Notes under the pieces: model-generated
The model's database searches: none
Seen by the model: only the letters and a program-made list of their open reading frames with translations
What the model was told of the DNA's origin: nothing
Shown here: positions 1-8,239 of the stretch, one piece after another
Numbering within the stretch: position 1 is the stretch's first letter
Layout of the letters: the number at the start of each line of letters is the position of its first letter
Translations under genes and position numbers: made by a program
Origin: JBBROS01 sp965217935
GTDB taxonomy: Bacteria; Pseudomonadota; Alphaproteobacteria; Acetobacterales; Acetobacteraceae
Reading direction: 5' to 3'
Assembly: GCA_965217935.1 (NCBI GenBank)
Contig: OZ244581.1
Coordinates: 2,480,001-2,544,000 of the forward strand
DNA: 64,000 nt

Positions 1-1641
1 CTCGAAGAGCGCAAGCAGGTGCTTTACCTGCTGGGACCGGTGGGCGGCGGCAAGTCCTCGCTCGGCGAGCGGCTGAAGGCGTTGATGGAGCAGGAGCCCA
101 TTTACGTGTTGAAGGCCGGCAACGAACTGAGCCCGGTGTTCGAAAGCCCGCTCGGGTTGTTTGATCCTGATACGATGGCTGGAGCGTTGCAGGAGCGGTA
201 CGGCATTCCGCGCCGGGTGCTGACCGGGATCGCGAGCCCGTGGGCGTTGAAGCGGCTCGATGAGATGGATGGGGACATCGAGCGGTTCCGGGTGGTTAAG
301 CTGTATCCGTCGCGGCGCAAGCAGATCGCCGTGGCCAAAACCGAGCCGGGCGACGACAACAACCAGGACATCTCGGCGCTGGTCGGCAAGGTCGATATCC
401 GCAAGCTGGAGATGTTCAGCCAGAACGACCCGGACGCCTATAGCTTCTCGGGCGGGTTGAACCGGGCGAACCAGGGCATTCTCGAATTCGTCGAGATGTT
501 CAAGGCGCCGATCAAGATGCTGCATCCGCTGCTGACGGCGACGCAGGAAGGCAATTACCTCGGAACGGAGAACATCGGGGCCATCCCGTTCGGCGGCATC
601 CTGCTCGCGCACTCCAACGAGGCGGAGTGGCAGAGCTTCCGCAACAACCGCACCAATGAGGCGTTCCTTGACCGGGTCTCGGTGGTGAAGGTGCCGTATT
701 GCCTGCGGGTGACGGAGGAGTCGCGGATCTATGAGAAGCTGATCAGCGGGTCGGCGCTGGCGGACGCGCCGTGCGCGCCGCACACGCTGGAGATGCTGGC
801 GCGGTTCGCGGTGCTGTCGCGGTTGAAGCCCCATGCCAACTCGCGGCCGTTCGCGAAAATGCGGGTCTATGACGGGGAGAACATCCGCGAGACCGACCCG
901 AAGGTGCGGACCATGCAGGAGTATCGCGACACCGCGGGCGTGGACGAGGGAATGGACGGGGTTTCGACCCGGTTCGCGTTCAAGGTGCTGTCGGCGACGT
1001 TCAACCATTCGTCGAACGAGGTCGCGGCCGACCCGGTGCATCTGATGTACGTGCTGGAGCAGGCGATCAAGCGGGAGCAGTTCCCGCCCGAGACTGAGGC
1101 CTCGTACCTTGCGTCGATCAAGTCGGAGCTGGCGACGCGGTATGCCGAGTTCATCGGCAACGAGATCCAGAAGGCCTACCTGGAGAGCTACGGGGATTAC
1201 GGTCAGAACCTGTTCGACCGGTATCTCGATTACGCGGATGCGTGGATCGAGGATATGGACTTCAAGGACCCGGATACCGGGCAGATGATGAACCGGGAGT
1301 TGCTGAACGGGGAGTTGACCAAAATCGAGAAGCCGGCGGGGATCGCCAACCCGAAGGATTTCCGCAACGAGGTGGTAAAGTTCGCGCTTCGGAGCCGGGC
1401 GGCGAACGGCGGGCGCAATCCGTCCTGGACGTCGTATGAGAAGATCCGGGAGGTGATCGAGAAGCGGATGTTCTCGCAGGTGGAGGATCTGCTGCCGGTG
1501 ATCAGCTTCGGGTCGAAAAAGGACGGGGAGACGGAGAAGAAGCACAACGACTTCGTGGAACGCATGGTCACCCGCGGCTACACCGAGCGGCAGGTCCGCC
1601 GGCTGGTCGAGTGGTACATGCGGGTGAAGCAATCGGCGTGA
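1..1641 (+). CDS. prkA: PrkA-family serine protein kinase, 5' end outside the window
   Basis: This is the AAA+ ATPase/serine kinase of the PrkA (YeaG) family, a cytoplasmic stress and starvation kinase. The frame is open from the first base, so the gene starts upstream; 546 residues are visible of the roughly 640 usual for the family. A Walker A loop, GPVGGGKSS, lies near the visible N-terminus. The AAA region follows, and then the C-terminal part that resembles a kinase fold. The internal GTG at 19 is not the likely start because the family extends further upstream. Its stop overlaps the next start (GTGA at 1638-1641). The neighbours yeaH and spoVR are the usual partners of prkA, which supports the call strongly. 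Confidence 0.95.
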   Translation, partial: LEERKQVLYLLGPVGGGKSSLGERLKALMEQEPIYVLKAGNELSPVFESPLGLFDPDTMAGALQERYGIPRRVLTGIASPWALKRLDEMDGDIERFRVVKLYPSRRKQIAVAKTEPGDDNNQDISALVGKVDIRKLEMFSQNDPDAYSFSGGLNRANQGILEFVEMFKAPIKMLHPLLTATQEGNYLGTENIGAIPFGGILLAHSNEAEWQSFRNNRTNEAFLDRVSVVKVPYCLRVTEESRIYEKLISGSALADAPCAPHTLEMLARFAVLSRLKPHANSRPFAKMRVYDGENIRETDPKVRTMQEYRDTAGVDEGMDGVSTRFAFKVLSATFNHSSNEVAADPVHLMYVLEQAIKREQFPPETEASYLASIKSELATRYAEFIGNEIQKAYLESYGDYGQNLFDRYLDYADAWIEDMDFKDPDTGQMMNRELLNGELTKIEKPAGIANPKDFRNEVVKFALRSRAANGGRNPSWTSYEKIREVIEKRMFSQVEDLLPVISFGSKKDGETEKKHNDFVERMVTRGYTERQVRRLVEWYMRVKQSA

Positions 1642-2930
1642 GCCCGTCTTTGGACATCATCGACCGGCGGCCCAATCCACACGGCAAAAACCTTGAGAAC
1701 CGGCAACGTGTGCTGACGCGGGCCCGGGAAGCGGTGACGAAGGCCGCGCGGTCCGCGATCGACAAAGGGACGCTGCGCGAGCTTGGCGGCGGCGAGTCGG
1801 TGACGGTTCCGGCGGACGTGTTGCACGAGCCGTCGTTCCACACGGTGTTCACCGGCGGGGAGCGCGAGATCATCCTCTCGGGCAACAAGGAGTTCTCCAA
1901 GGGCGACCGGCTGAAGCGTCCGCCGGGCGGCGGGAGCGGCGGCGGGGCCGGCGAGGGGCAGGGGCAGGGCGACGCGCAGGATGAGTTCCGCTTCGTGCTG
2001 ACGCGGGACGAGTTCCTTGATCTGTTCTTCAAGGACCTAGAGTTGCCCGATCTGGTGAAGAGCCAAGTGGTGGCGACCGAGGCCAGCGCGCCGATGCGGG
2101 TGGGGATCAGCACGGACGGGTCGCCGTCGCGGGTGGACATGTCGCGGACGATGCGGCGGTCGCTGGCCCGGCGCATCGGGCTGCGGCGGCCCAAGCCGCC
2201 CGAAGTGCGCGAGCTTGAGGAGGAGATTGCCCGGCTCGAAGCGGGCGGTGATTTCGAGGGGCGGTTGCCGGGGCTTCGCACGGACCTGGAGTGGGCGTTG
2301 CGAAAGCTGGCCCGGGTACCCTGGCTGGACCCGATCGACATGCGGTATCGCCGGTTCGAATCGGCGCCGAAGCCGTCGGCGCGGGCGGTGATGTTCTGCC
2401 TGATGGACGTGTCCGGCTCGATGTCGGAGAGCATGAAGGACCTGGCGAAGCGGTTCTTCCTGCTGCTGCACGTTTTCCTGGAGCGGCGATACAAGCGGGT
2501 TGATCTCGTCTTCATCCGGCATACGGAAGTGGCCGAAGAGGTTGGGGAAGAAGTGTTTTTCACCGATCCGCGCACCGGGGGCACGATCGTGTCGACGGCG
2601 TTGGCCGAGTTGACGCGGATCCAGCGGGAGCGGTATCCGGCGGCTTCCTGGAACATCTACGCGGCGCAAGCGTCGGACGGGGACAATTCCGGGAACGACA
2701 CGCGAAAGGCGGTGCGGATGCTCGAGACCGATATCCTGCCCGTGGTGCAGCATTTCGCTTACATCGAGGTCGCGATGTCGGCGGCGATCATTCGTGGGCA
2801 GACCGATCTGTGGTCCGGCTATGCCCAGCTTTCGGAGCGGGCGCCGAAGCTGGCGATGCGGCGGGTGTCGGAGCGGCGGGACATCTTTCCGGTGTTCCGC
2901 GACCTGTTCGCGCGCACCGGGGCGTCGTGA
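1638..2930 (+). CDS. yeaH: YeaH/YhbH family protein (DUF444)
   Basis: This is a 430-residue DUF444 protein, the usual companion of PrkA; in enterobacteria the pair is yeaGH, induced in starvation and stationary phase. A glycine-rich linker lies around residues 95-115. A von Willebrand A-like metal site motif, MDVSGSMSESM, lies around residue 255. I chose the GTG at 1638 because it overlaps the prkA stop as GTGA and gives the expected N-terminus; an in-frame GTG at 1611 lies inside prkA. The stop again overlaps the next gene as GTGA. Translational coupling of all three genes points to fixed stoichiometry. The biochemical role of the family is not settled. Confidence 0.93.
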   Translation: MSPSLDIIDRRPNPHGKNLENRQRVLTRAREAVTKAARSAIDKGTLRELGGGESVTVPADVLHEPSFHTVFTGGEREIILSGNKEFSKGDRLKRPPGGGSGGGAGEGQGQGDAQDEFRFVLTRDEFLDLFFKDLELPDLVKSQVVATEASAPMRVGISTDGSPSRVDMSRTMRRSLARRIGLRRPKPPEVRELEEEIARLEAGGDFEGRLPGLRTDLEWALRKLARVPWLDPIDMRYRRFESAPKPSARAVMFCLMDVSGSMSESMKDLAKRFFLLLHVFLERRYKRVDLVFIRHTEVAEEVGEEVFFTDPRTGGTIVSTALAELTRIQRERYPAASWNIYAAQASDGDNSGNDTRKAVRMLETDILPVVQHFAYIEVAMSAAIIRGQTDLWSGYAQLSERAPKLAMRRVSERRDIFPVFRDLFARTGAS

Positions 2931-4477
2931 GCGGGTTGGCCACAACCGAGCGACCGTTGCTGTATAGCGGCACGGATTGGGATTACGCGACGCTGCAGCG
3001 CAGCTACAACGCCATCGAGCGGATCGCGGCCGACGAGCTGAAGCTGGAGCTTTACGCCAACCGGCTCGAGGTCATCACCTCCGAGCAGATGCTCGATGTC
3101 TACACCGCGCACGGGATGCCATTGACCTACCGGCATTGGTCGTACGGCAAGCGGTTCCTGATGCATGAGAGCAGTTACAGGCGCGGATACACCAGCCTGG
3201 CCTACGAGGTCGTGATCAATTCCAACCCGTGCATCTCGTATCTGATGGAAGAGAATTCGGCGACGATGCAGGCGCTGGTGATCGCCCATGCCGCGTTCGG
3301 GCACAATCACTTTTTCCGCAACAACCACTTGTTCCGGCAGTGGACGGAAGCGTCGGCAATCATCGATTATCTTGAGTTCGCGCGCACCTACATCTCCCAG
3401 TGCGAGGATCGGCATGGCGTTTCCGCGGTGGAGCGGGTGCTGGACGCGGCGCATAGCTTGTCGAACCAAGGCGTGCATCGGCACGGCGGCAGCCGGCCGA
3501 TGAACCTCAAGACGGAGGAGAAGCGCGAGCGGGAGCGGCGGGCTTACGACGAGGCGGTGTTCGATGACCTGTGGCGCACGCTGCCGGAGGCGAAAGCTGT
3601 TTCGGCCGGGGAAGACAAGCTTGCGGAGCGGCGCCGGCGGCTTGGGTTGCCGGAAGAGAACCTGCTCTACTTCCTGGAGAAATCATCGCCGCGGCTGCAG
3701 TCGTGGGAGCGGGAGGTCATCCGGATCGTGCGGCTGATCGCGCAGTATTTCTATCCGCAGCCGCAGGTGAAGCTGATGAACGAGGGGTGCGCCACCTGGG
3801 TGCATCAGCGGATTATGACCCGGCTGCACGAGACCGGGCAGATCGACGATGCCGCGTTCCTTGAGGTGCTGCATTCGACGAGCAACGTGATCTATCAGCC
3901 GGGGTTTGATCGCGGGGCCGGGCCGGGATTTAACCCGTATGCGCTCGGCTACGCGATGATGACGGACATCGCCCGCATCTGCGAGGCGCCGACCAAGGAG
4001 GACCGGGCGTGGTTCCCGGATATTGCCGGCAACGGCGACCCGGTCGGCACGCTTCGCCACGTCTGGGCGAATTACCGGGATGAGAGCTTCGTGCTGCAAC
4101 ATCTCTCGCCGAAGGTGATGCGGGATTTCCGCATGTTCCGGTTGCTGGATGACAGCAGCGAGCCGACCTTGCTCGTGGATGCGATCCACGATGACGAGGG
4201 GTATCGGGCGATCCGGCGGAGCCTGGCGCGGACGTATGATCCGGGGTTGAACGACGCCGACGTGCAGGTGGTCGATGTCGACCTTTCAGGCGACCGGCGG
4301 CTGATGCTGCAGCATCGGACGCGGGACGGGCTGATGCTGGCGCGCAAGGATGCGGAGGCGACCTTGCGGCACGTGGCGACGCTGTGGGGGTATGAGGTGC
4401 AGATGCAGGAGGTTGACGCGGCGAGCGAGGCGACGTTGGCGACGCATTCGGCCAAGCCGCCCACTATCCTGCATTGA
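2927..4477 (+). CDS. spoVR: SpoVR family protein
   Basis: This is a SpoVR-like protein of 516 residues, a normal length for the family (E. coli YcgB, Bacillus SpoVR). It is named for a role in spore cortex formation in Bacillus. In Gram-negative bacteria it travels with prkA-yeaH and its function is unknown. The start is GTG 2927, which overlaps the yeaH TGA by three bases. The in-frame start at 2810 would run far into yeaH and is rejected. The conserved central region includes a histidine- and asparagine-rich stretch with AAFGHNHFFRNN. This is the last gene of the three-gene cluster; a hairpin follows at 4504-4532. Confidence 0.93.
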   Translation: MSGLATTERPLLYSGTDWDYATLQRSYNAIERIAADELKLELYANRLEVITSEQMLDVYTAHGMPLTYRHWSYGKRFLMHESSYRRGYTSLAYEVVINSNPCISYLMEENSATMQALVIAHAAFGHNHFFRNNHLFRQWTEASAIIDYLEFARTYISQCEDRHGVSAVERVLDAAHSLSNQGVHRHGGSRPMNLKTEEKRERERRAYDEAVFDDLWRTLPEAKAVSAGEDKLAERRRRLGLPEENLLYFLEKSSPRLQSWEREVIRIVRLIAQYFYPQPQVKLMNEGCATWVHQRIMTRLHETGQIDDAAFLEVLHSTSNVIYQPGFDRGAGPGFNPYALGYAMMTDIARICEAPTKEDRAWFPDIAGNGDPVGTLRHVWANYRDESFVLQHLSPKVMRDFRMFRLLDDSSEPTLLVDAIHDDEGYRAIRRSLARTYDPGLNDADVQVVDVDLSGDRRLMLQHRTRDGLMLARKDAEATLRHVATLWGYEVQMQEVDAASEATLATHSAKPPTILH

Positions 4478-4503
4478 CGGTCGCTAGGGCTTCGACACAT
4501 GCA

Positions 4504-4532
4504 GCGAGTGCAGCATTAATCGAAGCACTCGC
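4504..4532 (+). terminator. Possible terminator after the prkA-yeaH-spoVR cluster
   Basis: A perfect 8-bp inverted repeat (GCGAGTGC at 4504-4511, GCACTCGC at 4525-4532) with a 13-base loop lies 27 bases after the spoVR stop and is followed by a weak T-rich stretch (CTTGTTT). It fits a modest intrinsic terminator, but the short stem and broken T run leave doubt. Confidence 0.4.
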
Positions 4533-4594
4533 CTTGTTTGGTGGGCTGGTCCAGCCAATGGCCTGAAGCACCCGTTTGCATCAGACCACTAGAC

Positions 4595-4696
4595 CCGTAT
4601 CGCCCTGGCTGTAGTCAGGGCGATAAGGATCTAGCTTTCTCTGGTCTGGCAATTAATGCCCTGGCTGTTTCCAGTCGGGGCGATTGCAGACTGGCC
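4595..4696. repeat. Dispersed two-hairpin repeat element, copy 1
   Basis: These 102 bases align without gaps to 28918-29019, with 90 identical positions counted by hand. The element contains two stem-loops. The first, with arms around 4595-4609 and 4614-4628, is built on TATCGCCCTG and CAGGGCGATA. The second, with arms around 4645-4667 and 4672-4692, is built on GTCTGGCAAT and ATTGCAGAC plus an inner GCCCTGGCTG and CAGTCGGGGC. The right part overlaps the last 21 codons of dciA, which is read on the minus strand. It resembles REP- or MITE-like palindromic units, but no transposase lies nearby and I do not recognise a named family. Confidence 0.85.
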
Positions 4697-5155
4697 CGGC
4701 TTGACGCGGGCTCCCAAGGCTGCGAGCGCATCCCTGAGAGGCCCGTCAGGCATTCCTTCGATGTCGATTGGATCGGGCTGGGTTTGTCTTTTGCGCCTGT
4801 TCGCTGGTCGGGGTGCAGGCATCTCCTGGACGAAACGCAGGCGTTTCACGGGTTCCTTGCCGAGATGGGTGTTGATCCGATCCATCAGCGTGGCTGAGCT
4901 GTGCTGGAGTTCCATCGCCATCGGGCCGTCGCAGATGATGGTCAGGGTGCCGGCTGACAAGCGCCGGGGTGCCGTATTGCCGGCGAGGTGCGGGCCGACG
5001 ATCTCAGGCCAGTCTGCCAAGAGCCGGGCCGAGGCGGCGTTGTTGGAGCGGAACGCGGCGCGGGTCACGCGGGACAGGACCGCGCCGATCGGTTTCGGGC
5101 CATATGGGTTTCGCGAGAGCGTATCGGTGGCGTTGGATGGGGGGCGCGGCGTCAT
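4631..5155 (-). CDS. dciA: DUF721 protein, probable DciA-type DnaB helicase loader/operator
   Basis: This 174-residue protein carries the DUF721 core (roughly residues 25-105, including LLADWPEIVGPHLAGNTAPRR). The domain defines DciA, the ancestral partner of replicative helicase DnaB in bacteria that lack DnaC or DnaI. ATG 5155 has a GAGG five bases upstream. After the core there is a proline- and arginine-rich linker. The last 21 residues, starting near QSAIAPTGNSQG, are encoded by repeat copy 1, so the natural C-terminus has been replaced or extended by the element. The gene is convergent with spoVR. The family assignment is firm; the loader role is inferred from the family. Confidence 0.8.
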   Translation of the reverse strand: MTPRPPSNATDTLSRNPYGPKPIGAVLSRVTRAAFRSNNAASARLLADWPEIVGPHLAGNTAPRRLSAGTLTIICDGPMAMELQHSSATLMDRINTHLGKEPVKRLRFVQEMPAPRPANRRKRQTQPDPIDIEGMPDGPLRDALAALGARVKPGQSAIAPTGNSQGINCQTRES

Positions 5156-5199
5156 CGTAGCCTCGTGATGCAGGAGAGAGGTTAGGGCGTCAGGTCAGC

Positions 5200-6273
5200 T
5201 TAGGCGACATTGTCGGCCTTGACCGCGCCCCGCTTGCCGCGCGGCTGCTCAGGCCCGGCAGTGGTGTCGTGACCGGTCTGCAACTCCATCTCCGCGTTGA
5301 GTTCGGCGCCCATCAGCACGACGATGGCGGAGATCCAGATCCAGGTCATGAAGCCGATTGCTGCCCCGAGCGAGCCGTAGGTTTTGTCATAGCTGCCGAA
5401 ATTCGAGACGTAATACGAGAATGCGCCCGAGACGAGCAGCCAGGCGACAGCGGCGAAGGCGCTGCCCCAGGTGATCCATTTCCACTGGGCGTAGCTTCGG
5501 CTCGGGCCGAAGCGGTAGATCAGCGACAGCAGCACGGTGATCGCCAGCAGCAGGAGCGGCCAGCGGCTGACGCGCAGCAAAAGTTCCGTGAGATTGCCGA
5601 GGCCGACGAAGTTCAGGACGGCCGGGAGGACGACGATGGCGGTGAGGGCCAGGATGACGAACACGATCGCGCCCAGGGTGAAGAGCAGCGTGATGGCGGT
5701 CAGCTTGATGAAGCCTCGGGACTCGGTTTCCTCGTTGACGACGTTAAGGGCATCAAAGAGGGACTTCATGGCGGCGTTCGCGGTCCATAGCGACGTGGCG
5801 ACGCCGAGCAGGAGCCCGAAGCCGAGCGCGCTGCCGCCAGCGTTGGCCAGTCTATGGACCTGGTCGGTCAGCAGGCTGACGCCGCCGCCGGGCATGACGG
5901 AGGACATGGATTGAACCTGGTCGGCGATGGTCTGAGGGTCGGCGATCAGGCCGTAGAGCGAGACGGTCGCAGCGAGGGCGGGGAAGATCGAGAGGAGCGC
6001 GTAGAAGGTGATGGCGGCGGCTTCGGTCATGACCCGGTCGGCGGAGAACTCGCTGGCGACGCGCTTCAGGATGGCCCACCAGCTCCGCGCCGGAAGGGCG
6101 GACGGTTCGGCGGCATCCGTGCTGGCGTTCTGTTGTGGGCTGGACACGCTGACGTAGCGGCCCTTTTTGGCCGGTTGCGGGGCCGGCCCGGGCGACTGCT
6201 TGAACGCCGCGTAAAGCAGGCTTGCTGCGCCCAAGGCGGTCAGGAGCAGCGGTTGGTCGATTGTTTTGCGCAC
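5200..6273 (-). CDS. YihY/BrkB-family inner membrane protein
   Basis: This 357-residue member of the YihY/virulence factor BrkB family (UPF0761, formerly misnamed ribonuclease BN) has about six membrane-spanning segments. The family signature region AAAITFYALLSIFPALAA lies in the first third, and SYGSLGAAIGFMTWIWISA-type sequence lies near the end. I chose GTG 6273 because an AGGAGA sits seven bases upstream; the longer frame to 6369 adds an arginine-rich stretch without a ribosome site. The C-terminal tail is charged and cytoplasmic. Function is not settled for the family, although transport roles have been proposed. It is followed by dciA, 45 bases away on the same strand. Confidence 0.88.
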   Translation of the reverse strand: MRKTIDQPLLLTALGAASLLYAAFKQSPGPAPQPAKKGRYVSVSSPQQNASTDAAEPSALPARSWWAILKRVASEFSADRVMTEAAAITFYALLSIFPALAATVSLYGLIADPQTIADQVQSMSSVMPGGGVSLLTDQVHRLANAGGSALGFGLLLGVATSLWTANAAMKSLFDALNVVNEETESRGFIKLTAITLLFTLGAIVFVILALTAIVVLPAVLNFVGLGNLTELLLRVSRWPLLLLAITVLLSLIYRFGPSRSYAQWKWITWGSAFAAVAWLLVSGAFSYYVSNFGSYDKTYGSLGAAIGFMTWIWISAIVVLMGAELNAEMELQTGHDTTAGPEQPRGKRGAVKADNVA

Positions 6274-6496
6274 GATCAACTCTCCTGTGGGCTGCGCATC
6301 CGGGGCAAGCATACGGCGCGAGCGGCTCGCTGCAAGGTTCATGCAATGCCGGACGCGTGAGCGGCGCACGATGTTCGGCGGGTGGGAAGGGCCGCTGGCC
6401 TAGGCACAAGGCCGCGGCATTGGCCGTGAGTGTCCGCTTAAGGCGTTAAAGATGATTGCTCTAATACGCTGCAGCGCCGGGCCCATAAGGTGACGC

Positions 6497-7729
6497 TCAG
6501 GTGACCGTCCGCATGGCGCTGAATTCGGGGTTGCGCCAGGCCCCGGTGTCCATGATGTCGCCGAGGGCGGCGGCTGCGTCCCAGAGGTCTGCGTAGCGGA
6601 GGGTGAGGGGGGTGATGCCGAAGCGGAGGATGTCCGGGGCGCGGAAGTCGCCGATGATGCCGCGGGCGATCAGGGCCTGCATGATGGGGTATGCGCTCGG
6701 GTGCGAGAGGCAGAGCTGGCTGCCGCGCCGTGCCGGGTCATGGGGGGTGACTTGGTTGAAGGTTGCCGGGGCGGCTTGCTTGATCAGTTCGGCCAGGAGG
6801 GCGACCTGCCGGATGGACTTTTCGCGGATCGCCGGCATCGGCGCCTCGAGCGCGATGCCGACGCCGACGTCCAGGGCGGCCAAGCTCAGGATGGGCGGGG
6901 TGCCGACGGTTGCCTGGGCCATGCCCGGCGCGGGGCGGTAGCCTGTCTCGAACGCGAAGGGGGCGGCGTGGCCGAGCCAGCCGTTGATGGGAAACCGGAG
7001 TTGGGCATGGAGGCGCTGCGCGGCGTAGAGGAAGGCGGGCGCGCCGGGGCCGCCATTGAGGAACTTGTAGCCGCAGCCTACGGCGAAGTCCGCTTCGGCG
7101 GCGGTCATGTCAAGCGGGACAGCGCCGGCCGAGTGGGCCAGGTCCCAGAGCATGAGCGCGCCTTGCGCGTGCGCCGCGCGGGTCAGTGCCGGCATGTCGT
7201 GCATTCTGCCGGTGCGGTAGTTGACGTGGGTCAACATGATAACGGCCGTGTCGCCGTCGATGGCGGCTGCGATGTCGTCGGGCTGCACGAGGCGCAGGGC
7301 GTGGCGTTCGCCGAGAAAATGGGCGAGGCCCTGGGCGACATAGAGATCGGTCGGAAAGTTGCCGGCTTCGGAGAGGATGGTCCGGCGTTCGGGCCGCAGG
7401 CGCAGAGCGGCGGCCAGCAGCTTGAAGAGGTTGACGGAGGTCGAGTCGGCGACGGCAACGGTGTCGTTCGCGGCGCCGATGATCTGGGCGATGCTGTTGG
7501 CGATGCGGCTGGCCATGCCGATCCAGTCGGCATCGTTCCAGCTTCGGATGAGGCCTTGACCCCATTCGCTGGAAACGACGTCCGCGATGCGGCCGGGCGT
7601 GGCGCGCGGCAGCGGGCCTAGGGAGTTGCCGTCGAGGTAGATGATGCCAGGCGGCAGCGTAAAGCGGTCACGAAACGGGGCGAGCGGGTCGCATCGGTCG
7701 AGGTCCTGAAGGCTGGCCTGGTCCTGCAT
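6497..7729 (-). CDS. kynU: Kynureninase
   Basis: This PLP enzyme hydrolyses L-kynurenine to anthranilate and L-alanine (or 3-hydroxykynurenine to 3-hydroxyanthranilate) in tryptophan breakdown. Its 410 residues are the usual length. LDGNSLGPLP lies near residue 32, the cofactor-contacting WDLAHSAGAVPL lies at 195-206, and the Schiff-base lysine is Lys222 in GYKFLNGGPG. No other kynurenine-pathway gene (kynA, kynB) is adjacent, so it is either isolated or the pathway is scattered. Upstream lies a 234-base spacer with a large palindrome at 7839-7900. Confidence 0.95.
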   Translation of the reverse strand: MQDQASLQDLDRCDPLAPFRDRFTLPPGIIYLDGNSLGPLPRATPGRIADVVSSEWGQGLIRSWNDADWIGMASRIANSIAQIIGAANDTVAVADSTSVNLFKLLAAALRLRPERRTILSEAGNFPTDLYVAQGLAHFLGERHALRLVQPDDIAAAIDGDTAVIMLTHVNYRTGRMHDMPALTRAAHAQGALMLWDLAHSAGAVPLDMTAAEADFAVGCGYKFLNGGPGAPAFLYAAQRLHAQLRFPINGWLGHAAPFAFETGYRPAPGMAQATVGTPPILSLAALDVGVGIALEAPMPAIREKSIRQVALLAELIKQAAPATFNQVTPHDPARRGSQLCLSHPSAYPIMQALIARGIIGDFRAPDILRFGITPLTLRYADLWDAAAALGDIMDTGAWRNPEFSAMRTVT

Positions 7730-7838
7730 CGGGCCAGCCTAAGCAGACTTTTGCGGCTTGTGCCACGAATGCCTGCTTAGGAATCTTTCAAGACGCACAA
7801 TTTTCGCGCCGTGACGGCGAGCCGTCCCGCGAATTGAT

Positions 7839-7900
7839 GCTTGAGGCGATTGTCCGACAACTATCGATGCGTTTCGCGGTGTCGGACAAGCGCCTCAAGC
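7839..7900. repeat. Large palindrome (21-bp arms, one mismatch) between lipoprotein gene and kynU
   Basis: Arms 7839-7859 and 7880-7900 are inverted copies with 20 of 21 matching positions, around a 20-base loop. No T run follows on either strand, so it is a poor intrinsic terminator. It lies downstream of the minus-strand glycine-zipper gene and upstream of kynU. Part of its right arm plus flank (7889-7905, minus strand) is identical over 17 bases to 20088-20104, which suggests a repeated palindromic element rather than a one-off hairpin. Confidence 0.8.
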
Positions 7901-7963
7901 CTTTGTTCAGACACGCAGCTTTATCGGCGTGCCGATGCACTTGTTGCCGATGCTGTCCTTAAG

Positions 7964-8239
7964 CTACCGGCGCGCTTGGCCTGCAGCGTAACCCTGTCTG
8001 TAAGCGGCGTGCTCGTTGTTTTCGATGTGGTTGGTGAGAAGCCCGCCGGCGAGGCCTGCGCCCGCGCCGGCCAAGGCGCCCAAGCCGGCATTGCCGCCGA
8101 TGGCGCCCAGCACCGCCCCGCCGGCGGCGCCGATTCCCGTGCCGGTGGCGGCGCGCTGCTCACCCGGCGTCAGGTTGGCGCACCCGGCCAGCATGGCACA
8201 GGCGGCGAACGCTGCCGCAGCGGCTTTGATTGTCCTCAT
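7964..8239 (-). CDS. Glycine-zipper outer membrane-type lipoprotein
   Basis: This 91-residue small envelope protein has a lipoprotein signal (AACAMLAGC, predicted acylated Cys at residue 20). A glycine-zipper segment, rich in Gly/Ala from about residue 34 to 68, follows, as in OsmB and the SlyB/17-kDa antigen families. ATG 8239 has GGAG seven bases upstream and overlaps the upstream gene stop as ATGA, so the two genes are coupled. The tail NEHAAYRQGYAAGQARR is charged. The likely role is outer-membrane integrity under stress, but this is inferred only from the fold. Confidence 0.82.
   Translation of the reverse strand: MRTIKAAAAAFAACAMLAGCANLTPGEQRAATGTGIGAAGGAVLGAIGGNAGLGALAGAGAGLAGGLLTNHIENNEHAAYRQGYAAGQARR

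Noticed and set aside
4538..4897. Plus-strand frame resembling part of one at 28669-29022
   Set aside because: The similarity comes from the shared 102-base repeat, not from a protein family; the rest is antisense to dciA or unrelated spacer.
5200..6273. Ribonuclease BN annotation
   Set aside because: The YihY family name came from an early error; the protein is a polytopic membrane protein with no nuclease motif.
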